From assembly GCA_905215615.1 (NCBI GenBank), contig CAJMQM010000050.1, positions 1-5,830 of the forward strand: a stretch of DNA of 5,830 nucleotides, read 5' to 3'. Positions 1-5,562 of the stretch are shown in pieces (the stretch's first letter is position 1; each line of letters starts with the position of its first letter). Position numbers and translations under genes: made by a program. The DNA is from an uncultured bacterium. Lineage in GTDB: Bacteria > Bacillota > Clostridia > TANB77 > CAG-508. Under the pieces are notes generated by a model. That model was given only the letters and a program-made list of their open reading frames with translations. It had not been told where the DNA came from and searched no databases.

Positions 1-1
1 A

Positions 2-145
2 ATTAATATAATAAAATGTAAAAATCCTAGATGTATTACATCAATAGAGCAAGAATTACCACACATATGTGAATTAACAGATAGAGAAAACGGTGTGTAT
101 AGGTGTAAATATTGTGAGGAAAAGGTAAAAAGAGATATATATTAA
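2..145 (+). CDS. pyrI: Aspartate carbamoyltransferase regulatory subunit PyrI, C-terminal end (5' end outside window)
   Basis: Only the last 47 codons are present, in the frame that starts at base 2 and ends at TAA 143-145. The fragment is the zinc domain of PyrI: KCKNPRC supplies a C-x4-C pair (fragment residues 6 and 11) and YRCKYC a C-x2-C pair (35 and 38). This is the four-cysteine pattern that binds structural Zn2+ and contacts the catalytic PyrB subunit in E. coli ATCase. The segment [12 protein letters not shown] between the pairs is also typical of the family. PyrI carries the nucleotide effector site in its N-terminal domain, which is not visible here, so allostery cannot be judged. 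A PyrB-PyrI fusion, known in some bacteria, cannot be excluded. The gene is followed after 32 nt by pyrC on the same strand, as expected for a pyr operon. Identification is firm despite the truncation. Confidence 0.92.
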   Translation: MNIIKCKNPRCITSIEQELPHICELTDRENGVYRCKYCEEKVKRDIY

Positions 146-177
146 AAAAATATTTTAGAAAGTGAAGTGATTAAATT

Positions 178-1449
178 ATGAAAATATTATTAAAAAATGG
201 AAATCTAATAGATTACAAGACAAAAATAAATGGAAAATATGATATTTTAATTGAAGATGATAAAATATCTAAAATAAACAAAAATATAGATGAGCCTGTA
301 GATAGAATAATAGAGTGTGAAGGTTTAAAAATAATTCCAGGTATGATAGACATACATTGTCATTTAAGAGAACCTGGATTTGAATATAAAGAAACAATAG
401 AAACAGGTGCCAAAAGTGCAGTCGCAGGAGGATTTACAACAATATGTCCAATGCCAAATACAAAACCTACACCAGATAATGTTGAAACATTAGAAAAAAT
501 TATAAAAGAGGCTAAAAGGGTTAATTTGTGTAATATACTTCCATATGCTTCTATAACTAAGGGAGAAAAAGGAGAAGAATTAGTTAATTTCAAAGAGTTA
601 AAATTAGCAGGAGCAATTGCGTTTTCAGATGATGGTATGCCAGTTGTTAATAGTAGAACAATGAGAAGTGCTATGATAGAGGCAGATAAATTAAATACAT
701 ATGTTGCATCACATTGCGAGGAAAAATCTGTATCTAGTGGTGCTATAAATGCAGGAAATATAGCAAATAAATTAGGTGTAGAAGGTGTTTTGCCAGAAGC
801 GGAAGAAATAATGGCAGCAAGAGAAATAGTTATATCTGAAACAAATAATGTTAGAGGACATATATGTCACATAAGTACTAAAACTAGTAAAAATATGATT
901 AGAGATGCTAAAAAAAGAGGGGTAAAAATAACTTGCGAAACATGCCCTCATTATTTTACATTTACAGTTGATGAAGTTTTAAAATCTGGTACAAATGCAA
1001 AAATGAATCCACCATTAAGAGAAGAAAAAGATAGGAAAGCAATAATACAAGGACTAAAAGAAGGAACAATAGATTGTATAATAACAGACCATGCACCACA
1101 TAGTGTAGATGAGAAAAATCAAGAGTTATCAAAAGCACCAAACGGAATTATAGGTTTTGAAACAGCTCTTCCAGCAGAAATTATGAATTTAATAGATAAA
1201 AGAGAAATAAGTTATTTCGACTTGGTAAGGTTAACTTCATATATGCCTGCAAAACTATTAAATATAGATAGAGGTACAATAGAAGTAGGAAAAGTTGCAG
1301 ATATAACAATATTTGACGAAAACGAAAAATATATTTATACTAAAGAAATGATAGTATCTAAATCCAAAAATAGTCCATTTATAGGAAAAGAATTAAAAGG
1401 AAAAGTAAAATATACAATTGTTAGTGGAAGAATTGTATATGAAGGGTAA
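178..1449 (+). CDS. pyrC: Dihydroorotase (type I, PyrC)
   Basis: This 423-residue cytoplasmic zinc amidohydrolase reversibly cyclises N-carbamoyl-L-aspartate to L-dihydroorotate, the third step of UMP synthesis. The N-terminal part (1-55) and the C-terminal part (about 365-423, ending in VSGRIVYEG) form the usual small beta domain; the TIM barrel lies between. Visible active-site motifs are DIHCHLREPG (metal ligands H60 and H62, substrate Arg64), FSDDG (151-153, the Asp that bridges the metals in type I enzymes), SHCEE (H179), GHICHIST (H228/H231), NPPLR (277-281) and ITDHAPH (catalytic D304). Length and motifs fit the bacterial type I family, not the shorter E. coli type II. ATG 178 is the only sensible start because an in-frame TAA lies at 172-174. 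Its ribosome site is weak (AGAAAGTGAAGTG), so translational coupling to pyrI is plausible. No missing residue or frameshift is seen. Confidence 0.97.
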   Translation: MKILLKNGNLIDYKTKINGKYDILIEDDKISKINKNIDEPVDRIIECEGLKIIPGMIDIHCHLREPGFEYKETIETGAKSAVAGGFTTICPMPNTKPTPDNVETLEKIIKEAKRVNLCNILPYASITKGEKGEELVNFKELKLAGAIAFSDDGMPVVNSRTMRSAMIEADKLNTYVASHCEEKSVSSGAINAGNIANKLGVEGVLPEAEEIMAAREIVISETNNVRGHICHISTKTSKNMIRDAKKRGVKITCETCPHYFTFTVDEVLKSGTNAKMNPPLREEKDRKAIIQGLKEGTIDCIITDHAPHSVDEKNQELSKAPNGIIGFETALPAEIMNLIDKREISYFDLVRLTSYMPAKLLNIDRGTIEVGKVADITIFDENEKYIYTKEMIVSKSKNSPFIGKELKGKVKYTIVSGRIVYEG

Positions 1450-1518
1450 TTAATAAAAATAGTTAAGGTTATAGGTAATCCTTATTAAAAACCTAAATAT
1501 TATAAAGGAAAAGAGAAA

Positions 1519-2442
1519 ATGAAAGCAATTGATAAACTTATAAATAAAATAAAAGAAACAAATAATCCAACAGTAATAGGATTAGACCCAAGATATGAAA
1601 TGATACCAAAATTCATAAGAGATAAATACAGTGAAAATCTAGAGGGCGCAGCAGATGCAATAATAGAGTTTAATAAATGCTTAATTGATGCAGTATATGA
1701 TATAATACCAGCTGTAAAGCCACAAATAGCATTTTACGAAATGTATGGAATAGAAGGTATGAAAGCTTTTAAAGAAACTTGTAGATATGCAAAAGAAAAA
1801 GGTATGGTAGTTATTGCAGATATAAAAAGAGGAGATATAGGCACTACTGCAAAAGCATATTCAAGTGCATTTTTAGGAAGAACAAAAATAGGTAAAACAG
1901 ATATACCTATTTTTGATGTGGATTTTGTAACTATAAATCCATACATGGGAATAGACAGTATAAAACCATTTATAGATGACTGTAAACTATATAATAAAGG
2001 AGTATTTATATTAGTAAAAACTTCTAATCCATCATCAGGAGAATTACAAGATATAAAATTAGAAACAGGTGAAGAGGTTTATACAAAAGTATCTATACTA
2101 GTAGAAAAATGGGGAGAAGAATTAATTGGAGAATATGGTTATAGCAGTATTGCAGCAGTAGTTGGAGCTACATATCCAAAACAATTAGAAGAGCTAAGAA
2201 AAAATGCACCAAATACATTTTTCTTAATTCCTGGGTATGGAGCACAAGGAGGAACTGCAAAAGATATTGCATATGGTTTTGACAAAAATGGTATAGGTGG
2301 AATTGTAAATAGTTCAAGAGGCTTAATGTGCGCATATAAATCTGATTTATGGAAAGAAAAATATACTGAGATGGATTTTGAAAAAGCAACAAGGGCAGAA
2401 GCAATAAGGATGAGAGAAGAATTAAATAATTCAATAAAATAA
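1519..2442 (+). CDS. pyrF: Orotidine 5'-phosphate decarboxylase, long (type 2) form
   Basis: This 307-residue cytoplasmic enzyme decarboxylates OMP to UMP, the last step of the pathway. It is longer than the roughly 230-240 residue B. subtilis/E. coli form and belongs to the long PyrF subfamily found in clostridia and some other phyla. Seen in the sequence: the N-terminal substrate motif VIGLDPRYEMIP (19-30), the catalytic Lys in AVKPQ (K67), the charged catalytic array ADIKRGD (D101, K103, D106), the phosphate-binding segment IPGYGAQGG (237-245), and NSSRG with phosphate-binding R267. The insertions relative to the short form lie around 115-160 and 175-200. The start is supported by AAAGGA at 1504-1509, 9 nt before ATG. 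It lies 69 nt after pyrC and 16 nt before pyrK on the same strand, so it is an operon member. Confidence 0.96.
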   Translation: MKAIDKLINKIKETNNPTVIGLDPRYEMIPKFIRDKYSENLEGAADAIIEFNKCLIDAVYDIIPAVKPQIAFYEMYGIEGMKAFKETCRYAKEKGMVVIADIKRGDIGTTAKAYSSAFLGRTKIGKTDIPIFDVDFVTINPYMGIDSIKPFIDDCKLYNKGVFILVKTSNPSSGELQDIKLETGEEVYTKVSILVEKWGEELIGEYGYSSIAAVVGATYPKQLEELRKNAPNTFFLIPGYGAQGGTAKDIAYGFDKNGIGGIVNSSRGLMCAYKSDLWKEKYTEMDFEKATRAEAIRMREELNNSIK

Positions 2443-2458
2443 ATTAGGAGGTAAGAAA

Positions 2459-3250
2459 ATGCCAGAGCAAATGCTAGCAGAGTTAGTGAAAAAAGAAAAA
2501 ATAATTGAAGGTGTGTATAAGTTTAGTTTAAAGGCAGAAAGTATAGTAAATTCTACGAAACCAGGTAATTTTGTAGAAATAAGGGTAAATGACCAAACAG
2601 AACCTTTTTTAAGAAGACCTATAAGTATACACAATTTAGATAAAGAAAATGGAATACTAGAATTTATATTTCAAATTAAGGGAAAAGGAACAGAAATATT
2701 ATCAAGAAAGCAAGTTGGAGACAAAGTAGATATAATAGGTCCTTTAGGGTATGGAAATTTTAAGTTAGATAATTATAAAAAAATAGCAATAATAGGTGGA
2801 GGCATAGGAATATTTCCACTATACGAATTACTAAAAGAAGCAAAAGAAAAAGATATAGAAACAGGTGTATATTTAAGCTTTAGAAATAAAGATTTAGTGA
2901 TGTTAGAAGATGAATTTGGAAAATTAACTAATAACTTAAATATATCTACTGATGATGGCTCATATAAAAATAAAGGGTTTGCAATAGATTTTCTAAAACA
3001 AGATATGAGCAATGAAAATTATGAGTGCATATATGCATGTGGTCCTACACCAATGCTTAGAGCAGTTAAAAATTATGCAGTAGAAAAAAATATAAATTGT
3101 CAAGTTTCATTAGAAGAAAAAATGGCATGTGGATTAGGTGTATGCTTAGGATGTGCTGTAAAAAAAGCAGATAGTCCAAAAGATAATCCAGAATACTTCC
3201 ATGTTTGTAAGGCAGGTCCTGTATTTAACGCAAAAGATGTAGAATTTTAA
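2459..3250 (+). CDS. pyrK: Dihydroorotate dehydrogenase B, electron-transfer subunit PyrK
   Basis: This 263-residue FAD and [2Fe-2S] protein passes electrons from the PyrD FMN to NAD+ in the PyrD2PyrK2 complex. Domains in order: FAD-binding beta barrel (about 1-100) with the flavin motif RRPISIHN (52-59) and the loop GPLGYGNF (94-101); NAD-binding Rossmann-like domain (about 105-210) with IIGGGIGIFPLYELL (111-125) and YACGPTPML (192-200); and the C-terminal iron-sulphur module with Cys224, 229, 232 and 250 in a C-x4-C-x2-C-x17-C arrangement. All four cluster ligands are present, so the subunit should be functional. The start is set by a strong AGGAGGT (2446-2452) 6 nt upstream of ATG, only 16 nt after pyrF. 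Its presence shows that the following PyrD is the NAD-dependent class 1B enzyme and not a fumarate- or quinone-dependent one. Confidence 0.96.
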   Translation: MPEQMLAELVKKEKIIEGVYKFSLKAESIVNSTKPGNFVEIRVNDQTEPFLRRPISIHNLDKENGILEFIFQIKGKGTEILSRKQVGDKVDIIGPLGYGNFKLDNYKKIAIIGGGIGIFPLYELLKEAKEKDIETGVYLSFRNKDLVMLEDEFGKLTNNLNISTDDGSYKNKGFAIDFLKQDMSNENYECIYACGPTPMLRAVKNYAVEKNINCQVSLEEKMACGLGVCLGCAVKKADSPKDNPEYFHVCKAGPVFNAKDVEF

Positions 3251-3307
3251 TTTAAAATTGAAAAGGTAAAGAATAGATATAGAAATGTAAAATTAAATAT
3301 TTTTTAA

Positions 3308-3363
3308 AGAAAGGAGAAATAATCCAATAAATGTTTTAATAATTGGATTATATGTGATAATAA
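3308..3363 (+). promoter_or_regulatory. pyrD leader: Shine-Dalgarno and start codon separated by a perfect hairpin
   Basis: AAAGGAG (3310-3316) is the only good ribosome-binding sequence before pyrD, but it ends 47 nt upstream of ATG 3364. Between them lies a perfect 10-bp inverted repeat, ATAATCCAAT (3319-3328) and ATTGGATTAT (3342-3351), with a 13-nt loop. If folded, it would reduce the distance to about 14 unpaired nt (2 before and 12 after the stem). The loop contains a minimal ORF ATG TTT TAA (3331-3339), and just after the stem lies ATG TGA (3352-3357). Both are in the pyrD frame and are followed by TAA TAA, directly before the real ATG. No U tract follows the stem, so it is not an intrinsic terminator. 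A role in translational control is inferred; the repeat itself is certain. Confidence 0.55.
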
Positions 3364-4272
3364 ATGAATACAAAAGTAAATTTTGCAGGAATAGAAATGA
3401 AAAATCCGGTAACTGTTGCATCAGGTACATTTGGTTATGGAAGAGAATATAGTAACTTTTTTGACTTAGGAAAACTAGGGGCCGTTATAACCAAAGGAAC
3501 ATCTCTAAAACCAAAAAGTGGTAATAAGCCTCCAAGAGTATATGAAACTGCAAGTGGTATGCTAAACAGTATAGGACTTCAAAATCCAGGAGTAGAGTTT
3601 TTTGCAAATAACGATTTACCATTTTTAAAGCAATTTGATACCAAAATAATTGTAAATGCATGTGGAAGTTCTATAGAAGAATATGTAGAACTATGTAAGA
3701 TATTAAATACATTAGATATAGATGGAGTAGAGCTAAACTTATCTTGCCCAAATGTAAAAGAAGGCTGTATGGCTTTTGGAAATACCTACGAAGGGGTAAA
3801 AAAAGTAACAAGTGAAGTTAGAAAAGTGTTAGATAAACCACTAATAGTAAAGCTTACACCTAATGTAACAGATATTGCAAGTATAGCAAAAGGTGTAGAA
3901 GATGGAGGTGCTGACGCTGTTTCCTTAATAAACACATTATTGGCAATGAAAATAGATATAAATACAAGAAAACCAGTTTTAGCAAATAATACAGGAGGAT
4001 TATCTGGACCAGCAATAAAGCCAATTGCAGTAAGGATGGTATACCAAGTTTCAAAAGCGGTAAATATTCCTATAATGGGATTAGGAGGAATAGTATCAGG
4101 AGATGATGCAATAGAATTTATGCTTGCAGGTGCTACAACGGTATCAATTGGGGCTGGAAATTTTGCAGACCCATATGCTAGCATAAAAACAATTGAAGGA
4201 ATAGAAAATTATATGAAAAAATATAACGTTGAAAATGTTACAGATATTGTGGGAAAAGTAGAAATGAATTAG
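3364..4272 (+). CDS. pyrD: Dihydroorotate dehydrogenase B (class 1B), catalytic subunit PyrD
   Basis: This 302-residue FMN enzyme oxidises dihydroorotate to orotate in the cytosol, handing electrons to PyrK and then NAD+. It is a single TIM barrel. Seen: VASGTFGYG (18-26), FMN-contacting TKGTSLKP (43-50), substrate loop NSIGLQNPG (68-76), and NLSCPNVKEG (125-134) with C128. A catalytic cysteine at this place, instead of serine, marks class 1. Further motifs are VKLTPN (162-167, flavin Lys), LINT (188-191), GGLSGPAIKP (211-220, phosphate loop), GLGGI (239-243) and GAGN (263-266). ATG 3364 is the first possible start, since TGA, TAA and TAA stand in frame at 3355-3363, and the protein begins at the normal family position. 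It has no close Shine-Dalgarno; the nearest lies across a hairpin. The 113-nt gap after pyrK is unusually long for this gene pair. No pyrE follows within the window. Confidence 0.96.
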   Translation: MNTKVNFAGIEMKNPVTVASGTFGYGREYSNFFDLGKLGAVITKGTSLKPKSGNKPPRVYETASGMLNSIGLQNPGVEFFANNDLPFLKQFDTKIIVNACGSSIEEYVELCKILNTLDIDGVELNLSCPNVKEGCMAFGNTYEGVKKVTSEVRKVLDKPLIVKLTPNVTDIASIAKGVEDGGADAVSLINTLLAMKIDINTRKPVLANNTGGLSGPAIKPIAVRMVYQVSKAVNIPIMGLGGIVSGDDAIEFMLAGATTVSIGAGNFADPYASIKTIEGIENYMKKYNVENVTDIVGKVEMN

Positions 4273-4306
4273 AAATAAAAGTTTACTTCTGAAAAGGCTA
4301 ATCATC

Positions 4307-4335
4307 TTGAAAAATTTTCAAAAATATGGTAAATA
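4307..4335 (+). promoter_or_regulatory. Possible plus-strand promoter between pyrD and the foreign remnant
   Basis: TTGAAA (4307-4312) is followed after 17 nt by TAAATA (4330-4335), with a TG extension at 4327-4328. TATAAT at 4334-4339 is an alternative -10 at a poorer spacing of 21 nt. The -35 lies inside a short AT palindrome, TTGAAAAATTTTCAA. In DNA this AT-rich such matches arise easily. No clear terminator ends the pyr transcript between 4273 and 4389, so the downstream remnant may also be read from the pyr promoter. The rest of this 117-nt gap shows nothing else. Confidence 0.3.
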
Positions 4336-4389
4336 TAATTAATCTAGGAATAATCTGGGAAAATAATTTATGAAAGGAGTGCAGCTATA

Positions 4390-4678
4390 ATGGCAGCTGT
4401 ACAAAACTGAGACCAATGCGCCAAACTGTCCTACATACCATGAATGGTGCACTGCCAACTCGACACTTTTTGAAGACGCAACAGAAGCTCTCAGTAATGG
4501 GAACTATAAGGAGTTGGATAAGCTCCAGAACTATTGCTATCTTCATATGTTGGGACTAAGGGAAATGGAGGAAAGAGGTTTTTGTATCCTTGACGCAAAG
4601 GCTCTGCGCGAAGAACTGGACAGACTCTCGGCACAGTTGGGAGCAAAAAGATTAATGGATTTTAACGTTTCGGTTTAA
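4390..4678 (+). pseudogene. Foreign-composition small gene remnant, start frameshifted (unknown function)
   Basis: A ribosome site AAAGGAG (4373-4379) precedes ATG 4390, but that frame stops at once (MAAVQN, TGA 4408-4410). The +1 frame (4391-4678) is open for 95 codons and reads like a real protein, starting WQLYKTETNAPNCP and ending AKRLMDFNVSV at TAA 4676-4678. This frame has a TAA directly before it and no ATG until residue 53. Dropping one G from ATGG (4390-4393) would give an intact 94-residue protein beginning MQLYKTETN, so a single-base insertion is the simplest account. The protein is soluble and hydrophilic, with a cysteine-rich first half and a predicted helical charged second half (about 55-85). 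I do not recognise the family. Codons such as CTG, CTC, CGC, GCG and TCG are rare in the neighbouring genes, and a hand count gives 103 G+C in 240 bases (4441-4680). This suggests acquisition from a higher-GC donor, perhaps a mobile element. CTG 4397 as an alternative start, or a sequencing error, cannot be excluded. Confidence 0.6.
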
Positions 4679-4680
4679 AA

Positions 4681-4718
4681 AGAAAAGCACCACTTGCGAT
4701 TGCGAGTGGTGCTTTTCT
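4681..4718. terminator. Strong bidirectional intrinsic terminator between the remnant and ssrA
   Basis: AGAAAAGCACCACT (4681-4694) and AGTGGTGCTTTTCT (4705-4718) pair perfectly over 14 bp. Three more pairs, including one G-U, bring the stem to 17 bp closed by the loop GATT (4698-4701). On the minus strand the stem runs into TTTTCTTTTT, so it terminates ssrA well; the hairpin begins 1 nt beyond the mature CCA end at 4720. On the plus strand the 3' arm ends in TTTTCTTT, so it should also stop pyr or remnant transcripts from entering ssrA antisense. Confidence 0.88.
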
Positions 4719-4719
4719 T

Positions 4720-5074
4720 TGGTGGAGATGAGGAGAGTCGAACTCCTTTCCAATACCCTTTCCATATGAACATCTACAAGTTTAGTTTGTTATTAAAATT
4801 CCCCTAATATAAAATTAACAAACAAACTTTATATTAAAGTAGCCACTAAATACCTACTACTTTTGTGGCGAAAAATAGCTTCGTTTCCCACTAATCGTCG
4901 CCTTATCTAAAAACGTGGGCATTTAAAGTAAGACGTCGCTGCTTAAACTAGGCAGCGTATGCTAATTCTCTATTATCAGCGTTTATATTTAATTTTTGCC
5001 TTTTTAAGTGGCCAGGCAACTCCACTACTTGCAATTCATACTTCTGGGGTACTGTCGAAACCAAATACATCCCC
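4720..5074 (-). ncRNA. ssrA: Transfer-messenger RNA (tmRNA)
   Basis: This 355-nt RNA rescues stalled ribosomes with SmpB and tags the unfinished protein for proteolysis. On the minus strand the 5' end reads GGGGATG (5074-5068) and pairs over 7 bp with CATCTCC next to the 3' end ACCA, encoded at 4720-4722 plus the discriminator. The third pair is G-U, the alanyl-tRNA synthetase identity element. GGTTTCGACAG, the conserved block near the tmRNA 5' end, follows the acceptor. The T arm is AGGAG, loop TTCGACT, CTCCT (4731-4747). The internal reading frame ends at TAG 4948-4950. Length and layout match a one-piece bacterial tmRNA. CCA is encoded in the DNA. The gene is convergent with the pyr region and divergent from the nuclease gene at 5563. 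Confidence 0.97.
4948..4980 (-). other. tmRNA proteolysis tag reading frame (ADNRELAYAA)
   Basis: Reading the minus strand from 4980, codons GCT GAT AAT AGA GAA TTA GCA TAC GCT GCC then TAG give ADNRELAYAA. The resume codon is inferred to be this Ala, by analogy with other clostridial tmRNAs in which GCN follows an AATANAAAC-type stretch; here AATATAAAC stands directly upstream. The frame also stays open upstream of it, so the exact resume point is an inference. The AA end is the expected degron for ClpXP-type proteases. The YAA end resembles tags I recall from Thermoanaerobacter-type clostridia more than the LAA ends of Clostridium and Bacillus. Confidence 0.85.
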
Positions 5075-5092
5075 ATATAAAGTACATATTAT

Positions 5093-5121
5093 ATTATACT
5101 ATATTTTAGGTTTCGTTACAA
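5093..5121 (-). promoter_or_regulatory. ssrA promoter (sigma-A type)
   Basis: On the minus strand TTGTAA (5121-5116) is followed by a 17-nt spacer and a perfect TATAAT (5098-5093). A second TATAAT overlaps at 5093-5088. Transcription would start near 5086, leaving a 5' leader of about a dozen nucleotides before the mature tmRNA end at 5074, to be removed by RNase P. Confidence 0.7.
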
Positions 5122-5242
5122 GACAAAGAATAGAAAAAACAAAAGAAAAATATTAACAATTTTTATTAAAACAAGAATAACACAGAAAAAGATTAGGTAG
5201 TGAAAATATAATATATCTACATATTAGAGTATATATGCAGTT

Positions 5243-5251
5243 TTTGTCGAA
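5243..5251 (+). promoter_or_regulatory. Candidate Spo0A box (0A box)
   Basis: TTTGTCGAA at 5243-5251 matches the core TGTCGAA of the Spo0A recognition sequence known from Bacillus and Clostridium. It ends 19 nt before the -35 of the plus-strand promoter at 5271. The match is real, but a 7-9 base motif made mostly of A and T can occur by chance, and whether this organism has Spo0A is not visible. Confidence 0.3.
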
Positions 5252-5270
5252 AAAATGAGTACGAAATTTG

Positions 5271-5299
5271 TTGCAAAAGGTAACATGCTTTATTATAAT
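5271..5299 (+). promoter_or_regulatory. Plus-strand sigma-A promoter upstream of the nuclease gene
   Basis: TTGCAA (5271-5276), a 17-nt spacer and a perfect TATAAT (5294-5299), with a second TATAAT at 5301-5306. Transcription would begin near 5306, giving a leader of about 257 nt before ATG 5563, or alternatively a separate short RNA that begins with the hairpin at 5315-5326. Confidence 0.6.
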
Positions 5300-5314
5300 G
5301 TATAATATATTTCT

Positions 5315-5326
5315 AGCCGAAAGGCT
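5315..5326 (+). other. Small GAAA-tetraloop hairpin near the predicted transcript 5' end
   Basis: AGCC, loop GAAA, GGCT form a short perfect stem closed by C-G with a GNRA loop. It lies about 10 nt after the predicted transcription start and is the only G/C-rich island in the surrounding A/T sequence. It could protect the mRNA 5' end or, with the ATTTTTG stretch at 5333-5339, weakly terminate transcription. Four base pairs are too few for a confident terminator. Confidence 0.35.
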
Positions 5327-5562
5327 TCTAACATTTTTGTAAAATAGTTAAATCAAAGATTTTAATTAATTCACTATATTTTTCCATTTGTTATTAACAA
5401 TTACTCAATAAAAATTAAAATCAAAAATAATTTAATTAATATCTAGTTATCTAAAGTTATTCTAAAAATTTCCCAAACATTACAAAAAATAGAATAAGAA
5501 ACAGGTACATAAGAAAAGAAGTTTTTTGTCTAGCAATATAAATAAAAAAAGCAAGGAGGAAT

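Larger units (their letters stand above)
5075..5562. other. Gene-free, very AT-rich divergent intergenic region (488 nt)
   Basis: No open frame here has a ribosome site and coding character. It holds the ssrA promoter at its left end, then, on the plus strand, a TTTGTCGAA motif (5243-5251), a sigma-A promoter (5271-5299), a small GAAA-capped hairpin (5315-5326) and the ribosome site of the nuclease gene (5553-5559). From about 5340 to 5550 the sequence is low-complexity A/T with short imperfect repeats, for example TCTAGTTAT/TCTAAAGTTAT at 5442-5460, and nothing I can assign. Confidence 0.6.

Noticed and set aside
1465..1483. Imperfect stem AAGGTTA/TAATCCTT between pyrC and pyrF
   Set aside because: It is short, bulged and not followed by a U tract; too weak to call an attenuator.
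3786..4184. Minus-strand 132-codon open frame inside pyrD
   Set aside because: It is a shadow of the pyrD codon pattern, has no ribosome site and no family resemblance; the plus-strand gene is certain.
4307..4321. Palindrome TTGAAAAATTTTCAA after pyrD as a terminator or operator
   Set aside because: It has a single G/C pair per arm and a one-base centre, with no loop and no U tract; expected by chance in this composition.
4273..4389. Second copy of the ssrA 3' end (att duplication)
   Set aside because: I looked for a repeat of the T-arm/acceptor sequence here and elsewhere in the window and found none.
4959..5156. Plus-strand 65-codon open frame
   Set aside because: It is antisense to most of the tmRNA 5' half, has no ribosome site, and its apparent protein reflects conserved tmRNA sequence.
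5358..5422. 10-bp inverted repeat GATTTTAATT/AATTAAAATC in the gene-free region
   Set aside because: Almost pure A/T with a 45-nt loop; low-complexity sequence gives such pairs by chance.
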